DNA of 64,000 nt from Streptomyces sp. CB02980 (lineage in GTDB: Bacteria; Actinomycetota; Actinomycetes; Streptomycetales; Streptomycetaceae), in the NCBI RefSeq assembly GCF_014451325.2, contig NZ_JACSCH020000008.1:304721-368720 (forward strand), in the 5' to 3' direction. The translations under genes were made by a program, and so were the position numbers. The notes beneath the pieces were generated by a model. It was not told where the DNA came from, did no database searches, and worked only from the letters and a program-made list of their open reading frames with translations. Each line of letters starts with the position of its first letter. The first letter of the stretch is position 1. Positions 38,178 through 46,459 of the stretch are shown piece by piece.

Positions 38178-39409
38178 GCGACGTCGCGGCACCGGTCCGG
38201 TGTCGCCTCCGGCCGCGCGTACGTCCGGCCCTTCCACGCCGCACCGACACCCCGGTAGTGCCGGACCGCGGAGTCCACCGTCATCAGGAGATAGAGGAAC
38301 GCGGTGAAGGGCAGCAGCGGAGCGAGCCACAGCGGCTGCCGGTAGTAACGGAGCATCGGCACGTACGTCCCCGCCATCACCGCCCACGCCGCACCACCCG
38401 CCCAGGCCGCCACTCCGTCCCCGCGCAGCGCACCCGCCAGGAGGGCCGCCGGCGGCACCAGATAGACGAGGACGAGCCCGGCCGCCGTCCCCAGGAGCAG
38501 CAGCGGACTGTGCCGCAGTTGCGCGTACGCGCTGCGGGCGACCATCCGCCACAGATCGCCGAGCCCCGGGTAGGGGCGCACGCTGTCGACCCGCTCCGCG
38601 AGCCCCAGCCAGATCCGGCCACCGGTCCGCCGCACGGCCCGCGCCAGTGACACATCGTCGATCACCGCCTGCCGGATGACCTCCGGCACGTCCGCCGCCA
38701 CCGCCGTCTCCGTCCTCAGCAGCACACAGCCACCCGCGGCGGCCGTCGCCAGCGGCCGCGGCCGGTTGATCCAGCGGAAGGGATAGAGCTGCGCGAAGAA
38801 GTAGACGAACGCCGGCACGACGAGACGCTCCCAGAGGCTCTCCACCCGGAGCCGGGCCATCTGTGACACCAGGTCGAGACCGTTCGCCTCCGCCGCCGAC
38901 ACCAGGAGACGGAGACTGTCCGGTTCATGGGCGATGTCCGCGTCCGTCAGAAGCAGAAACCCGGGTCCACGCGTGCGTGCCAGCGCCATGCCGTGCCGCA
39001 GCGCCCAGAGCTTCCCGGTCCAGCCCGGCTCCGGCTCACCAGGTGACACCACGGTCAGCGGCAGCCCGCCATGGCGAGAGGCGAGGTCGGCGGCCAGCCG
39101 GCCCGTGCCGTCCGCACTCCCGTCGTCCACCAGGATCACCTCGGCGGCGCCCGGATAGTCCTGCGCGAGCAGCGACGGCAGGCTCAGCGGCAGCACCTCG
39201 GCCTCGTCCCGCGCGGGCACGACGATCGCCACCCGAGGCCACCGGTCCGGCTCCACGCGCGTGCGTCGCGCCTGATCCAGGGAGGACGACGGCAGATCCC
39301 GGGACGCCGACGGCAGCCGCTGGTCCGTGCGCCAGAAGAAGCCCTGGCCGAACAGCAGCCAGACCCAGACGGCCAAGGAGACGAGCGCGAACCAGGCGAG
39401 GGTGCTCAT
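38165..39409 (-). CDS. HpnB-like family 2 glycosyltransferase
   Basis: A 414-residue membrane glycosyltransferase. TM1 is WFALVSLAVWVWLLFGQGFFW. The GT-A domain has AIVVPARDEAEVLPLSL, VDDGSADGT, PGWTGKLWALRHG and DADI (DxD), then DDVSLARAVRRTGG; four helices close the C-terminus. This order matches the hopanoid-associated HpnB family. Streptomyces make hopanoids, but no hopanoid genes adjoin, so the acceptor is uncertain. ATG 39409 (MSTLAWFALV) fits homologues best; an in-frame ATG at 39451 is possible. Divergent from the racemase gene. Confidence 0.87.
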   Translation of the reverse strand: MSTLAWFALVSLAVWVWLLFGQGFFWRTDQRLPSASRDLPSSSLDQARRTRVEPDRWPRVAIVVPARDEAEVLPLSLPSLLAQDYPGAAEVILVDDGSADGTGRLAADLASRHGGLPLTVVSPGEPEPGWTGKLWALRHGMALARTRGPGFLLLTDADIAHEPDSLRLLVSAAEANGLDLVSQMARLRVESLWERLVVPAFVYFFAQLYPFRWINRPRPLATAAAGGCVLLRTETAVAADVPEVIRQAVIDDVSLARAVRRTGGRIWLGLAERVDSVRPYPGLGDLWRMVARSAYAQLRHSPLLLLGTAAGLVLVYLVPPAALLAGALRGDGVAAWAGGAAWAVMAGTYVPMLRYYRQPLWLAPLLPFTAFLYLLMTVDSAVRHYRGVGAAWKGRTYARPEATPDRCRDVAPGE

Positions 39410-39467
39410 TCGCGGCAGTCTGCCCCAGATTACGGGCCTCAGAACGCTCATCGGCTAGGGTGACCGG

Positions 39468-40262
39468 GTGAAGATCGCGCTCATGGACTCCGGAATCGGC
39501 CTCCTCCCGGCAGCGGCCGCGGTGCGGCGGCTCCGGCCGGACGCCGATCTCCTCCTCTCGAACGACCCCGACGGGATGCCCTGGGGGCCGCGTACCCCCG
39601 AGGACCTCACGGAGCGCGCCCTTGCCGTCGCCCTCGCCGCGGCCGAGCGCCGCCCGCAGGTGCTGATCGTGGCCTGCAACACCGCCACCGTGCACGCGCT
39701 GCCCGCGATCCGCGCCGCCCTGGAACCGGACATCGCCGTCATCGGCACCGTGCCCGCGATCAAGCCCGCCGCCGCCGGTGGCGGCAAGGTCGCCATCTGG
39801 GCCACCCCGGCCACCACCGGCAGCGCCTACCAGCGCGGACTGATCCGCGACTTCGCCGACGGCGCCGAGGTCACCGAGGTGCCCTGCCCCGGGCTCGCCG
39901 ACGCCGTGGAGCACGCCGACCCCGAGGCCGTCGACCGCGCGGTCGACGCCGCCGCCGCGCTCACCCCCCGGGACGTCCGCACCGTCGTCCTCGGCTGCAC
40001 CCACTACGAGATGGTCGAGGACCGCATCCTCGCCGCCCTCGAGGCCCGCGGCCGCGCCGGACTGCCCCCGCTCGTCTTCCACGGCTCCGCCGACGCCGTC
40101 GCCGCGCAGGCGCTGCGCCGCATCGGCGCCCGACCCGCCCCCGACGCGGACCCCACCGGCAGCCTCTCCGTCCTGCTCAGCGGCCGCCCCGGCCCGCTCC
40201 CCACCACCGCCCTCGGCTACGCCGAAGGCCGACTCCTCGCGGCGGCCGCGCCCGCCCACTGA
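39468..40262 (+). CDS. Aspartate/glutamate racemase-family protein
   Basis: A 264-residue racemase-fold protein. Both catalytic cysteines are present, C70 in VACNTATVHA and C177 in VLGCTHYEMVE, with MDSGIGLLP in place of the usual DSGVGGL start. It resembles MurI (glutamate racemase) but is divergent, so glutamate, aspartate or another amino acid is possible, and it may not be the essential cell-wall enzyme. The GTG at 39468 follows TAGGGT by 6 nt (leaderless). The downstream repeat starts in its stop codon. Confidence 0.85.
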   Translation: MKIALMDSGIGLLPAAAAVRRLRPDADLLLSNDPDGMPWGPRTPEDLTERALAVALAAAERRPQVLIVACNTATVHALPAIRAALEPDIAVIGTVPAIKPAAAGGGKVAIWATPATTGSAYQRGLIRDFADGAEVTEVPCPGLADAVEHADPEAVDRAVDAAAALTPRDVRTVVLGCTHYEMVEDRILAALEARGRAGLPPLVFHGSADAVAAQALRRIGARPAPDADPTGSLSVLLSGRPGPLPTTALGYAEGRLLAAAAPAH

Positions 40263-40344
40263 GCGGCGGTCGGCCCCGGCCCATCGAGTGGCGGTCGGCC
40301 CCCGGCTCACCGAGCGGCGGTCGCACCCGCCCACCGAGTGGCGG
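40261..40344. repeat. 24-26 bp tandem repeat starting in the racemase stop codon
   Basis: GAGCGGCGGTCGGCC-type units run 40261-40285, 40286-40311, 40312-40335 plus a partial copy to 40344. The first begins with the GA of the racemase TGA. The gap to the next gene (40467) is otherwise empty. Confidence 0.8.
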
Positions 40345-40466
40345 ACGTCACCGGTCACCCGGCGTCGGAGTCCTCATCTGCCCTCGCCGGGAGCCGATCA
40401 CCGAGCGCGCGCGCACCACTTCGCTCCGTCGCGCTGTTCCGGACGATCCTGGGTACTCTTCCCGAT

Positions 40467-41039
40467 ATGAGGGACCTTGCCCGGAACCAGTACGCCGACG
40501 AGCGGACGCCCGCCGTCTGGACCGGCCGTGCCACCAACCGCTTCCAGTGGGTCGCGGCGGCCGCCGGTGCCGCCTGCGTGGCCCTCGGCATCGCCCTCGC
40601 CGTCCAGTCGGCCTGGACCTCGGGCATCGCCCCCCTGCTGATGGCCGTGATCGGCTGCGTCGCCGCCGGACTCCTCGTCCTCTTCGGCACGCTCGCCTTC
40701 GTCCATGTGGCCGTGAAGGTCGACGACAGCGCCATGGAGGTCCGCTGCGGCCACATCGGCGTGCCGCGCCGCCGCATCCTCCTCTCCCATGTCGTCGGCG
40801 CCGACTTCGAGCCGAGCGTCACCCCGCGCCACTGGGGCGGCTGGGGCTACCGCTGGCGCCCCGAGAAGGGCACGGCCGTGGTCGTCCGGCGGGGCGAGGG
40901 CCTGATCCTGCGCCTCGGCGACGGACGGACGTTCACCGTCACCGTCGACGACGCCGAATCCGCCGTCCGCGTCATCCGCGACCGCCTCCGCGACATGGCG
41001 CCGCCCACGCCGCCCGCACCGACCGGCCGACCCGTCTGA
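40467..41039 (+). CDS. Two-TM membrane protein of unknown function
   Basis: A 190-residue protein with two adjacent membrane helices (VAAAAGAACVALGIALAVQSAW and PLLMAVIGCVAAGLLVLFGTLAF, about 30-85) and a cytoplasmic strand-rich domain (VRCGHIGVPRRRILLSHVV, GTAVVVRRGEGLILRLGDGR) resembling a bacterial PH-like domain. TACTCT 7 nt before the ATG suggests a leaderless transcript. Two copies of a 17-bp unit (CGACCCGTCTGACCGGC) span its stop codon. It lies 101 bp upstream of lnt on the same strand. Function unknown. Confidence 0.82.
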   Translation: MRDLARNQYADERTPAVWTGRATNRFQWVAAAAGAACVALGIALAVQSAWTSGIAPLLMAVIGCVAAGLLVLFGTLAFVHVAVKVDDSAMEVRCGHIGVPRRRILLSHVVGADFEPSVTPRHWGGWGYRWRPEKGTAVVVRRGEGLILRLGDGRTFTVTVDDAESAVRVIRDRLRDMAPPTPPAPTGRPV

Positions 41040-41140
41040 CCGGCCGACCCGCCTGACCGGAGGAGAAGCGGTTCACCCGGCCCCACGCCCCGCCCGCCCG
41101 CCCTCCTCCGTCGACAGGAACGACCCGTAGACTCCGCAAG

Positions 41141-42874
41141 GTGAGCGCCACCATCACCCCCGTCGACGCGTCCGCAGCCGACACCGCCCCCACGCCGGCT
41201 TCCCGGCTGCGGCGGTTCGTACGGCCCGGGGCGGCTCTGCTGTCCGGGCTCCTGCTCTACCTGAGCTTCCCGCCGCGCCCTCTGTGGTGGCTCGCGCTGC
41301 CCGCCTTCGCCCTGCTCGGCTGGAGCCTGAGGGGTCGCCGGCTCCGCGCCGGATTCGGCCTGGGATACCTCGCCGGGCTCGGCTTCCTGATGCCGCTCCT
41401 CATCTGGACCGGCGAGGAGGTCGGCCCGGGGCCCTGGCTCGCCCTGGCCGCCCTCGAGGCGCTCTTCGTGGCCCTCGCCGGCCTCGGCATCGCGGCGGTC
41501 TCCCGGCTCCCGTGGTGGCCGTTCTTCGCCGCCGGGGTGTGGATCCTCGCGGAGGCGGCACGCGCGCGCGTGCCCTTCGGCGGCTTCCCGTGGGGCAAGA
41601 TCGCCTTCGGCCAGGCGGACGGGATCTTCCTGCCGCTGGCCGCCGTGGGCGGCACGCCGGTGCTCGGCTTCGCCGTCGCCCTCTGCGGCTTCGGCCTGTA
41701 CGAGACGTACCGCCAGATCCAGGCCCGCCGGGCCCCGGACACGGAGACCGGCGCGGTCCACGACGAGGACACCGGCACCGGCACGGACACCGAGGCCGAC
41801 GGCGTCGGCCCGGACCGCGTGCCCGCCACCCGCACCGGCACCGGAATCGAAGCGGCCACCGGCACCCGCCCCCGCACCCTCCCGCGCGGCCCGCTCGTGG
41901 CCGCCGCGCTCGCGGTGCTCGTCCCGGTCACCGGCGCCCTCGCGGCGCTGCCGCTCGTCGACGACTCGGCCGAGGACGGCACCGCCACCGTCGCCGCCGT
42001 CCAGGGCAACGTGCCCCGCCTCGGCCTCGACTTCAACTCCCAGCGCCGGGCCGTCCTCGACAACCACGTCGCCCGCACCCGCGAACTCGCCGCGGACGTC
42101 AAGGCCGGCCGCGCGCCGCAGCCCGACTTCGTGCTGTGGCCCGAGAACTCCTCGGACATCGACCCGTACGCGAACGCCGACGCGGCCGAGGTCATCGACG
42201 GCGCCGTCGACGCGATCGGCGTGCCGACCGTGATCGGCGCGGTCATCGCCCCCGAGACCGGCAAGCTCCGCAACACCCTCATCGAGTGGGACCCGGACCG
42301 CGGCCCCGTCGCCACCTACGACAAGCGGCACGTCCAGCCCTTCGGCGAGTACATCCCGATGCGGTCCCTGGTCCGCGTCTTCAACAGCAACGTCGACCGG
42401 GTGAGCCGCGACTTCGGCGCCGGTACGAAGGTCGGGGTCTTCGACCTGGCCGGTACGAAGGTCGGCCTCGCCACCTGTTACGAGGCGGCCTTCGACTGGG
42501 CCGTGCGCGACACGGTCACCCACGGCGCCCAGCTCATCAGCGTCCCCAGCAACAACGCCACCTTCGGCCGCAGCGAGATGACCTACCAGCAGCTCGCGAT
42601 GTCGCGGGTGCGGGCCGTCGAGCACAGCAGGGCGGTGGTCGTGCCCGTCACCAGCGGGGTCAGCGCGGTCATCCGCCCCGACGGCGAGATCGTCGCGGAG
42701 ACGAAGATGTTCACCCCGGACGTCCTGGTCGAGAAGGTGCCGCTGCGCTCCTCGCTGACCCCGGCCACCCGGATGGGCACCCTGCCGGAGGCCCTCCTCG
42801 TGGCGCTCGCGGCCGCCGGTCTCGGCTGGTCGGCCTTCCGTTCGGTACGGGCCCGGCGCACCGGAGCGGAGTAG
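41141..42874 (+). CDS. lnt: Apolipoprotein N-acyltransferase
   Basis: A 577-residue enzyme with an N-terminal membrane domain (about 7 helices) and an external nitrilase domain. The catalytic triad is complete: E335 (LWPENS), K395 (YDKRHV) and C446 (ATCYEA). It N-acylates the lipid-modified Cys of lipoproteins such as the DUF4232 protein. A charged low-complexity insert (Thr/Gly/Asp/Glu-rich, about residues 200-245) lies between membrane helices. TAGACT lies 7 nt before the GTG. Streptomyces usually have two Lnt paralogues; which one this is cannot be told. Confidence 0.93.
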   Translation: MSATITPVDASAADTAPTPASRLRRFVRPGAALLSGLLLYLSFPPRPLWWLALPAFALLGWSLRGRRLRAGFGLGYLAGLGFLMPLLIWTGEEVGPGPWLALAALEALFVALAGLGIAAVSRLPWWPFFAAGVWILAEAARARVPFGGFPWGKIAFGQADGIFLPLAAVGGTPVLGFAVALCGFGLYETYRQIQARRAPDTETGAVHDEDTGTGTDTEADGVGPDRVPATRTGTGIEAATGTRPRTLPRGPLVAAALAVLVPVTGALAALPLVDDSAEDGTATVAAVQGNVPRLGLDFNSQRRAVLDNHVARTRELAADVKAGRAPQPDFVLWPENSSDIDPYANADAAEVIDGAVDAIGVPTVIGAVIAPETGKLRNTLIEWDPDRGPVATYDKRHVQPFGEYIPMRSLVRVFNSNVDRVSRDFGAGTKVGVFDLAGTKVGLATCYEAAFDWAVRDTVTHGAQLISVPSNNATFGRSEMTYQQLAMSRVRAVEHSRAVVVPVTSGVSAVIRPDGEIVAETKMFTPDVLVEKVPLRSSLTPATRMGTLPEALLVALAAAGLGWSAFRSVRARRTGAE

Positions 42875-42878
42875 AGGG

Positions 42879-42904
42879 GGACCGCCGCCCCGGTGGGGCG
42901 GTCC
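42879..42904 (+). terminator. Hairpin after lnt
   Basis: GGACCGCC plus CCCC pairs with GGGGCGGTCC across a tight loop, with a small bulge, from four bases after the lnt stop. A TAGGGT -10 box for the next gene follows at once. Confidence 0.55.
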
Positions 42905-42927
42905 GCCGGATGATCTAGGGTCGGTGC

Positions 42928-43410
42928 ATGGCTACCCCTGACTTCATCCGGGCCCTGCGCGAGACAGCCGGCCACCAGCTCCTCTTCCTGCCCGGAGTGA
43001 GCGCCGTCGTCTTCGACGACCGGGGCAGGGTGCTGCTCGGGCGGCGCGCCGACAACGGACGCTGGGCGATCGTCGGGGGCATCATCGAGCCCGGGGAGCA
43101 GCCCGCCGACTGCGCGGTGCGCGAGGTCTTCGAGGAGACGGCCGTGCACTGCGAGGTCGAGCGGATCGTGCTCGTCGAGACCCTTCGCAAGCCCGTCGTC
43201 TACCCCAACGGCGACCAGTGCCAGTTCCTGGACGTCTCCTTCCGCTGCCGTGCGGTGGGCGGCGAGGCGCGGGTCAACGACGACGAGTCCACCGAGGTCG
43301 GCTGGTTCGACGTGGACGACCTGCCGGAGATGAAGCGCTTCTCGCTGCTGCGGATCGAGAAGGCGCTGGCCGACGACCCCACATGGTTCCGCACCACAGC
43401 AACCAGCTGA
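42928..43410 (+). CDS. NUDIX hydrolase
   Basis: A 160-residue NUDIX protein. The box runs G51-E57-R65-E66-V67-F68-E69-E70-T71-A72-V73: all metal-binding Glu residues are kept but the penultimate Gly is Ala. It is preceded by NGRWAIVGG and followed by FLDVSFRCRAVGGEA and EVGWFDVDDLPEM. Such proteins hydrolyse nucleoside diphosphate-X substrates, for example MutT-like or ADP-ribose substrates; identity open. TAGGGT lies 6 nt before the ATG (leaderless). Confidence 0.9.
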   Translation: MATPDFIRALRETAGHQLLFLPGVSAVVFDDRGRVLLGRRADNGRWAIVGGIIEPGEQPADCAVREVFEETAVHCEVERIVLVETLRKPVVYPNGDQCQFLDVSFRCRAVGGEARVNDDESTEVGWFDVDDLPEMKRFSLLRIEKALADDPTWFRTTATS

Positions 43411-43465
43411 ACTATGGGCCCGAAACACATCGGTGGGGGAGTGGACGCTTCATAGGGTGCGGAGC

Positions 43466-44308
43466 ATGAGCGCCCCCATCACCGCCCCCCTCGGTGCCGT
43501 ACCGGACCCCGGTCCGCCCGCCGCCGCACCCCTGCCCCGTGCCGTCGTCCTCGACCTGACCGGCCGCACCGCGCTCGTCACCGGCGCGGCCGGCGGCATC
43601 GGGCGCGCCTGCGCGCTGCGGCTCGCCGCCTCGGGGGCACGGGTCAGAGCCGTCGACCGGGCGGCCGAAGGCCTGGAGACCCTCGCCGAGGAGGCCGCCG
43701 AGCTCCCCGGGAGCCTCGAACCCCGGCTCCTGGACCTCACCGACCTGGACGCCGCCGAGGCGGCCGCCGACGGCGCCGACATCCTCGTCAACAACGCCGG
43801 ACTCCAGCTCGTCCGCCCCATCGAGGAGTTCCCGCCGGACGTCTTCCACACCGTGCTCACGGTCATGCTGGAAGCGCCCTTCCGGCTGATCCGGGGCGCC
43901 CTGCCGCACATGTACGCCCAGGGCTGGGGCCGGATCGTCAACATCTCCTCCGTCCACGGGCTGCGCGCCTCGGCCTTCAAGTCCGCGTATGTGGCCGCCA
44001 AACACGGTCTGGAGGGGCTCTCCAAGACCGCCGCCCTCGAAGGCGCCCCGCACGGGGTCACCTCCAACTGTGTCAACCCCGGCTACGTTCGCACCCCGCT
44101 CGTCGAACGGCAGATCGCCGACCAGGCCGCCGCCCACGGCATTCCGCCGGAGCGCGTCCTCTCCGAGGTCCTGCTGAAGGACTCGGCGCTCAAGCGGCTC
44201 ATCGAGCCGGACGAGGTGGCCGAGGCCGTGCTCTATCTCTGCGCTCCCCAGGCCTCGTTCATCACCGGCACCTCCCTGACCGTCGACGGCGGCTGGACCG
44301 CCCACTGA
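43466..44308 (+). CDS. 3-hydroxybutyrate dehydrogenase (SDR family)
   Basis: A 280-residue short-chain dehydrogenase with the NAD-binding TGAAGGIGRA, the NNAG motif and the catalytic Ser in NISSVHG with Y-x3-K in SAYVAAKHGLEGLSK. TSNCVNPGYVRTPLVERQI and the following QIADQAAAHGIP stretch are characteristic of D-3-hydroxybutyrate dehydrogenase, which makes acetoacetate. About 30 extra N-terminal residues precede the Rossmann fold. TAGGGT 7 nt before the ATG suggests a leaderless transcript. The CdaR-type regulator gene follows on the same strand after 182 bp. Confidence 0.9.
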   Translation: MSAPITAPLGAVPDPGPPAAAPLPRAVVLDLTGRTALVTGAAGGIGRACALRLAASGARVRAVDRAAEGLETLAEEAAELPGSLEPRLLDLTDLDAAEAAADGADILVNNAGLQLVRPIEEFPPDVFHTVLTVMLEAPFRLIRGALPHMYAQGWGRIVNISSVHGLRASAFKSAYVAAKHGLEGLSKTAALEGAPHGVTSNCVNPGYVRTPLVERQIADQAAAHGIPPERVLSEVLLKDSALKRLIEPDEVAEAVLYLCAPQASFITGTSLTVDGGWTAH

Positions 44309-44490
44309 GGGACGGGCCCCCGAGGCCCCCTCCCCTGGCGCCTGCGGGCGCCCGCTCCTGGCGCCTTCGAGGCTCCTGCCCCTGGGCGCCACGGGGCCCC
44401 TGCCCCCGGCGCCCCTGGTGTCCCTGCTTCCCCGTGAAGGTCGTCCACAGGGGTGGTGCGACCACACGTTCGGCAGGTATCCCTGTGTCC
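44309..44490. other. Intergenic region with GGCGCC-rich degenerate repeats
   Basis: CTCCTGGCGCCT, CCCCTGGGCGCC and CCCCCGGCGCCCC blocks recur over about 44330-44420, including a GGCGCC-TGCG-GGCGCC hairpin at 44338-44353 that may terminate the dehydrogenase transcript. No gene is supported. Confidence 0.45.
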
Positions 44491-46383
44491 ATGTCCCACG
44501 AACACGTCTCCTACCTCGAACTCCTCACCAGGGGAGCCGCGACGGAGGCCTACGACCGGCCCGTGCTGCTCGCCCGCGCGAGCGGCGCGGGCCCCGAGGC
44601 GCTGGCCGAGCTCGAAGAGGCCAAGCAGCTCGCCCTGCGGGTCCGGGCCGAGCTGGAGGGGCGGCGGCGCCGCGAGGCGGAACTGTCCGCGCTCTTCGCC
44701 ACCGCCCACGACCTCGCGGGACTCCGTGACCTCGACGCGGTGCTGCGCGCCATCGTCCAGCGCGCCCGCTCGCTCCTCGGCACGGAGTGCGCCTACCTGA
44801 GCCTCAACGACCCCGCCGCCGGCGACACGTACATGCGGGTCACCGAGGGCTCGGTCTCCGCCCGCTTCCAGCAGCTCAGACTGGGCATGGGGGAGGGGCT
44901 CGGCGGCCTCGTCGCCCAGACGGCCCGCCCGTACGTCACCGACGACTACTTCGACGACGCGCGCTTCCAGCACACCCGGACCATCGACACGGCCGTACGG
45001 GACGAGGGCCTCGTCGCCATTCTCGGCGTCCCCCTCAGCCTCGGCAGCCAGGTCATCGGCGTCCTCTTCGCCGCCGACCGACGGGCCAGGGTCTTCGAAC
45101 GCGAACAGGTCGCGCTGCTCGGCTCCTTCGCCGCGCACGCCGCCGTCGCCATCGACACCGCCAACCTCCTCGCCGAGACCCGCTCGGCCCTCGCCGAGCT
45201 GGAGCGCGCCAACGACATCATCCGCGAGCACAGCGGCGTCATAGAGCGCGCCTCCGAGGTCCACGACCGGCTCTCCGAGCTCGTCCTGCACGGCGGCGGC
45301 GTCCACGACGTCGCCCACGCCGTCTCCGAGGTCCTCGGCGGAACCGTCGAGTTCACCGAGGAGGGCGCCGGAACCGCCCGCCGCGCCGGGGGTCACGCCG
45401 TCCGCGAGGGCGACGACTGGGTCGCCGCCGTCTCCGCCGGCGGCGAGACCCTCGGCGCCCTCGTGCTGCACGGCCAGCCGGACCTCGACCCGGTCGACCA
45501 GCGCACCCTGGAACGCGCCGCGCTCGTCACCTCCCTCCTCCTGCTCGCCCGCCGCTCGGCGGGCGAGGCCGAGCAGCGGGTACGGGGCGAACTCCTCGAC
45601 GACCTCCTCGACGCCCCCGACCGCGACAGACGGCTGCTCAAGGAGCGCGCCGCCCGCCTCCGTACCGACAGCGAAGCCCCGCACGTCGTGCTCGCCGCGC
45701 GGATCGACCGGGCCGGCGGCACGGTCGATCCGGATACCGGCGGCCGCGAGAGCGCCGACCGCCAACGCCTCTGGTCGGCGGCCACCCACCTGGCCGCCAC
45801 CCGCCACGGACTCGCATCGGCCCGCGACGGCGGAACGGTCCTGCTGCTGCCCCTCGGCCCCGGCGAGAGCGCCGCCGACCTCGCACGGCAGACCGCGCGC
45901 AGCCTCGGCGGCACCCTGCGCGAACCCGTCACCGTGGGCGCCTCCGCCCCCGTAAGGGCACCTCTTGACCACCCGGACCAGGTGGCCGTCGCGTACGAGG
46001 AGGCCCGCCGCTGCCTCGACGCGCTCCGGCTCCTGCACCGCTCCGGCCAGGGCGCCGCGGCCGAGGACCTCGGCTTCCTCGGCCTGCTGCTCGCCGACGG
46101 CCGGGACATCGACGGCTTCGTCGACCGGACCGTGGGTCAGGTCGTCGCGTACGACCGGCGCCGGGGCACGGACCTGATCCGCACCATGGACGCCTACTTC
46201 GCGAGCGGCATGAGCCCGGCCCGGACCAAGGACGAACTCCACGTCCACGTCAACACGGTGGCCCAGCGGCTGGAACGGATCGGCCGCCTCCTCGGCCCGG
46301 ACTGGCAGTCCCCGGCCCGCGCACTGGAGATCCAGTTGGCGCTGCGCCTGCACGCACTGGCGGACGCGGTCGCGAGCAAGTGA
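44491..46383 (+). CDS. GAF-domain PucR/CdaR-family transcriptional regulator
   Basis: A 630-residue regulator. Residues 60-215 form a GAF domain (ELSALFATAHDLAGLRDLDAVL, LGVPLSLGSQVIGVLFAADRR), a helical linker follows, and the C-terminus is a GGDEF-like CdaR/PucR region ending in the HTH_30 domain (TRTMDAYF-like IRTMDAYFASGMSPARTKDELHVHVNTVAQRL in order). The GAF domain probably senses a metabolite. Placement between the 3-hydroxybutyrate dehydrogenase and an MHS transporter suggests control of uptake and oxidation of a small carboxylate, close to PucR-controlled hbdh loci of other Streptomyces (recalled). The ATG at 44491 lacks a strong ribosome site. Confidence 0.9.
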   Translation: MSHEHVSYLELLTRGAATEAYDRPVLLARASGAGPEALAELEEAKQLALRVRAELEGRRRREAELSALFATAHDLAGLRDLDAVLRAIVQRARSLLGTECAYLSLNDPAAGDTYMRVTEGSVSARFQQLRLGMGEGLGGLVAQTARPYVTDDYFDDARFQHTRTIDTAVRDEGLVAILGVPLSLGSQVIGVLFAADRRARVFEREQVALLGSFAAHAAVAIDTANLLAETRSALAELERANDIIREHSGVIERASEVHDRLSELVLHGGGVHDVAHAVSEVLGGTVEFTEEGAGTARRAGGHAVREGDDWVAAVSAGGETLGALVLHGQPDLDPVDQRTLERAALVTSLLLLARRSAGEAEQRVRGELLDDLLDAPDRDRRLLKERAARLRTDSEAPHVVLAARIDRAGGTVDPDTGGRESADRQRLWSAATHLAATRHGLASARDGGTVLLLPLGPGESAADLARQTARSLGGTLREPVTVGASAPVRAPLDHPDQVAVAYEEARRCLDALRLLHRSGQGAAAEDLGFLGLLLADGRDIDGFVDRTVGQVVAYDRRRGTDLIRTMDAYFASGMSPARTKDELHVHVNTVAQRLERIGRLLGPDWQSPARALEIQLALRLHALADAVASK

Positions 46384-46387
46384 GAAA

Positions 46388-46426
46388 GGCCCGGTGCCCC
46401 GCTCCTCAGGAGCGGGGCACCGGGCC
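46388..46426. terminator. Strong bidirectional terminator hairpin
   Basis: A perfect 19-bp stem: 46388-46406 pairs with 46408-46426 (GGCCCGGTGCCCCGCTCCT and its complement), with a single unpaired base between. It lies four bases after the CdaR-type gene stop and 34 bp before the end of the convergent transporter gene. It is the clearest terminator in the window. Confidence 0.92.
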
Positions 46427-46459
46427 CTTCACGAACGTCCTGGATCGGGTGACCGGGGC

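Noticed and set aside
39468..40262. Calling the racemase the essential MurI
   Set aside because: Both cysteines are present, but the N-terminal DSGVGG motif is altered and the length is short; substrate cannot be assigned.
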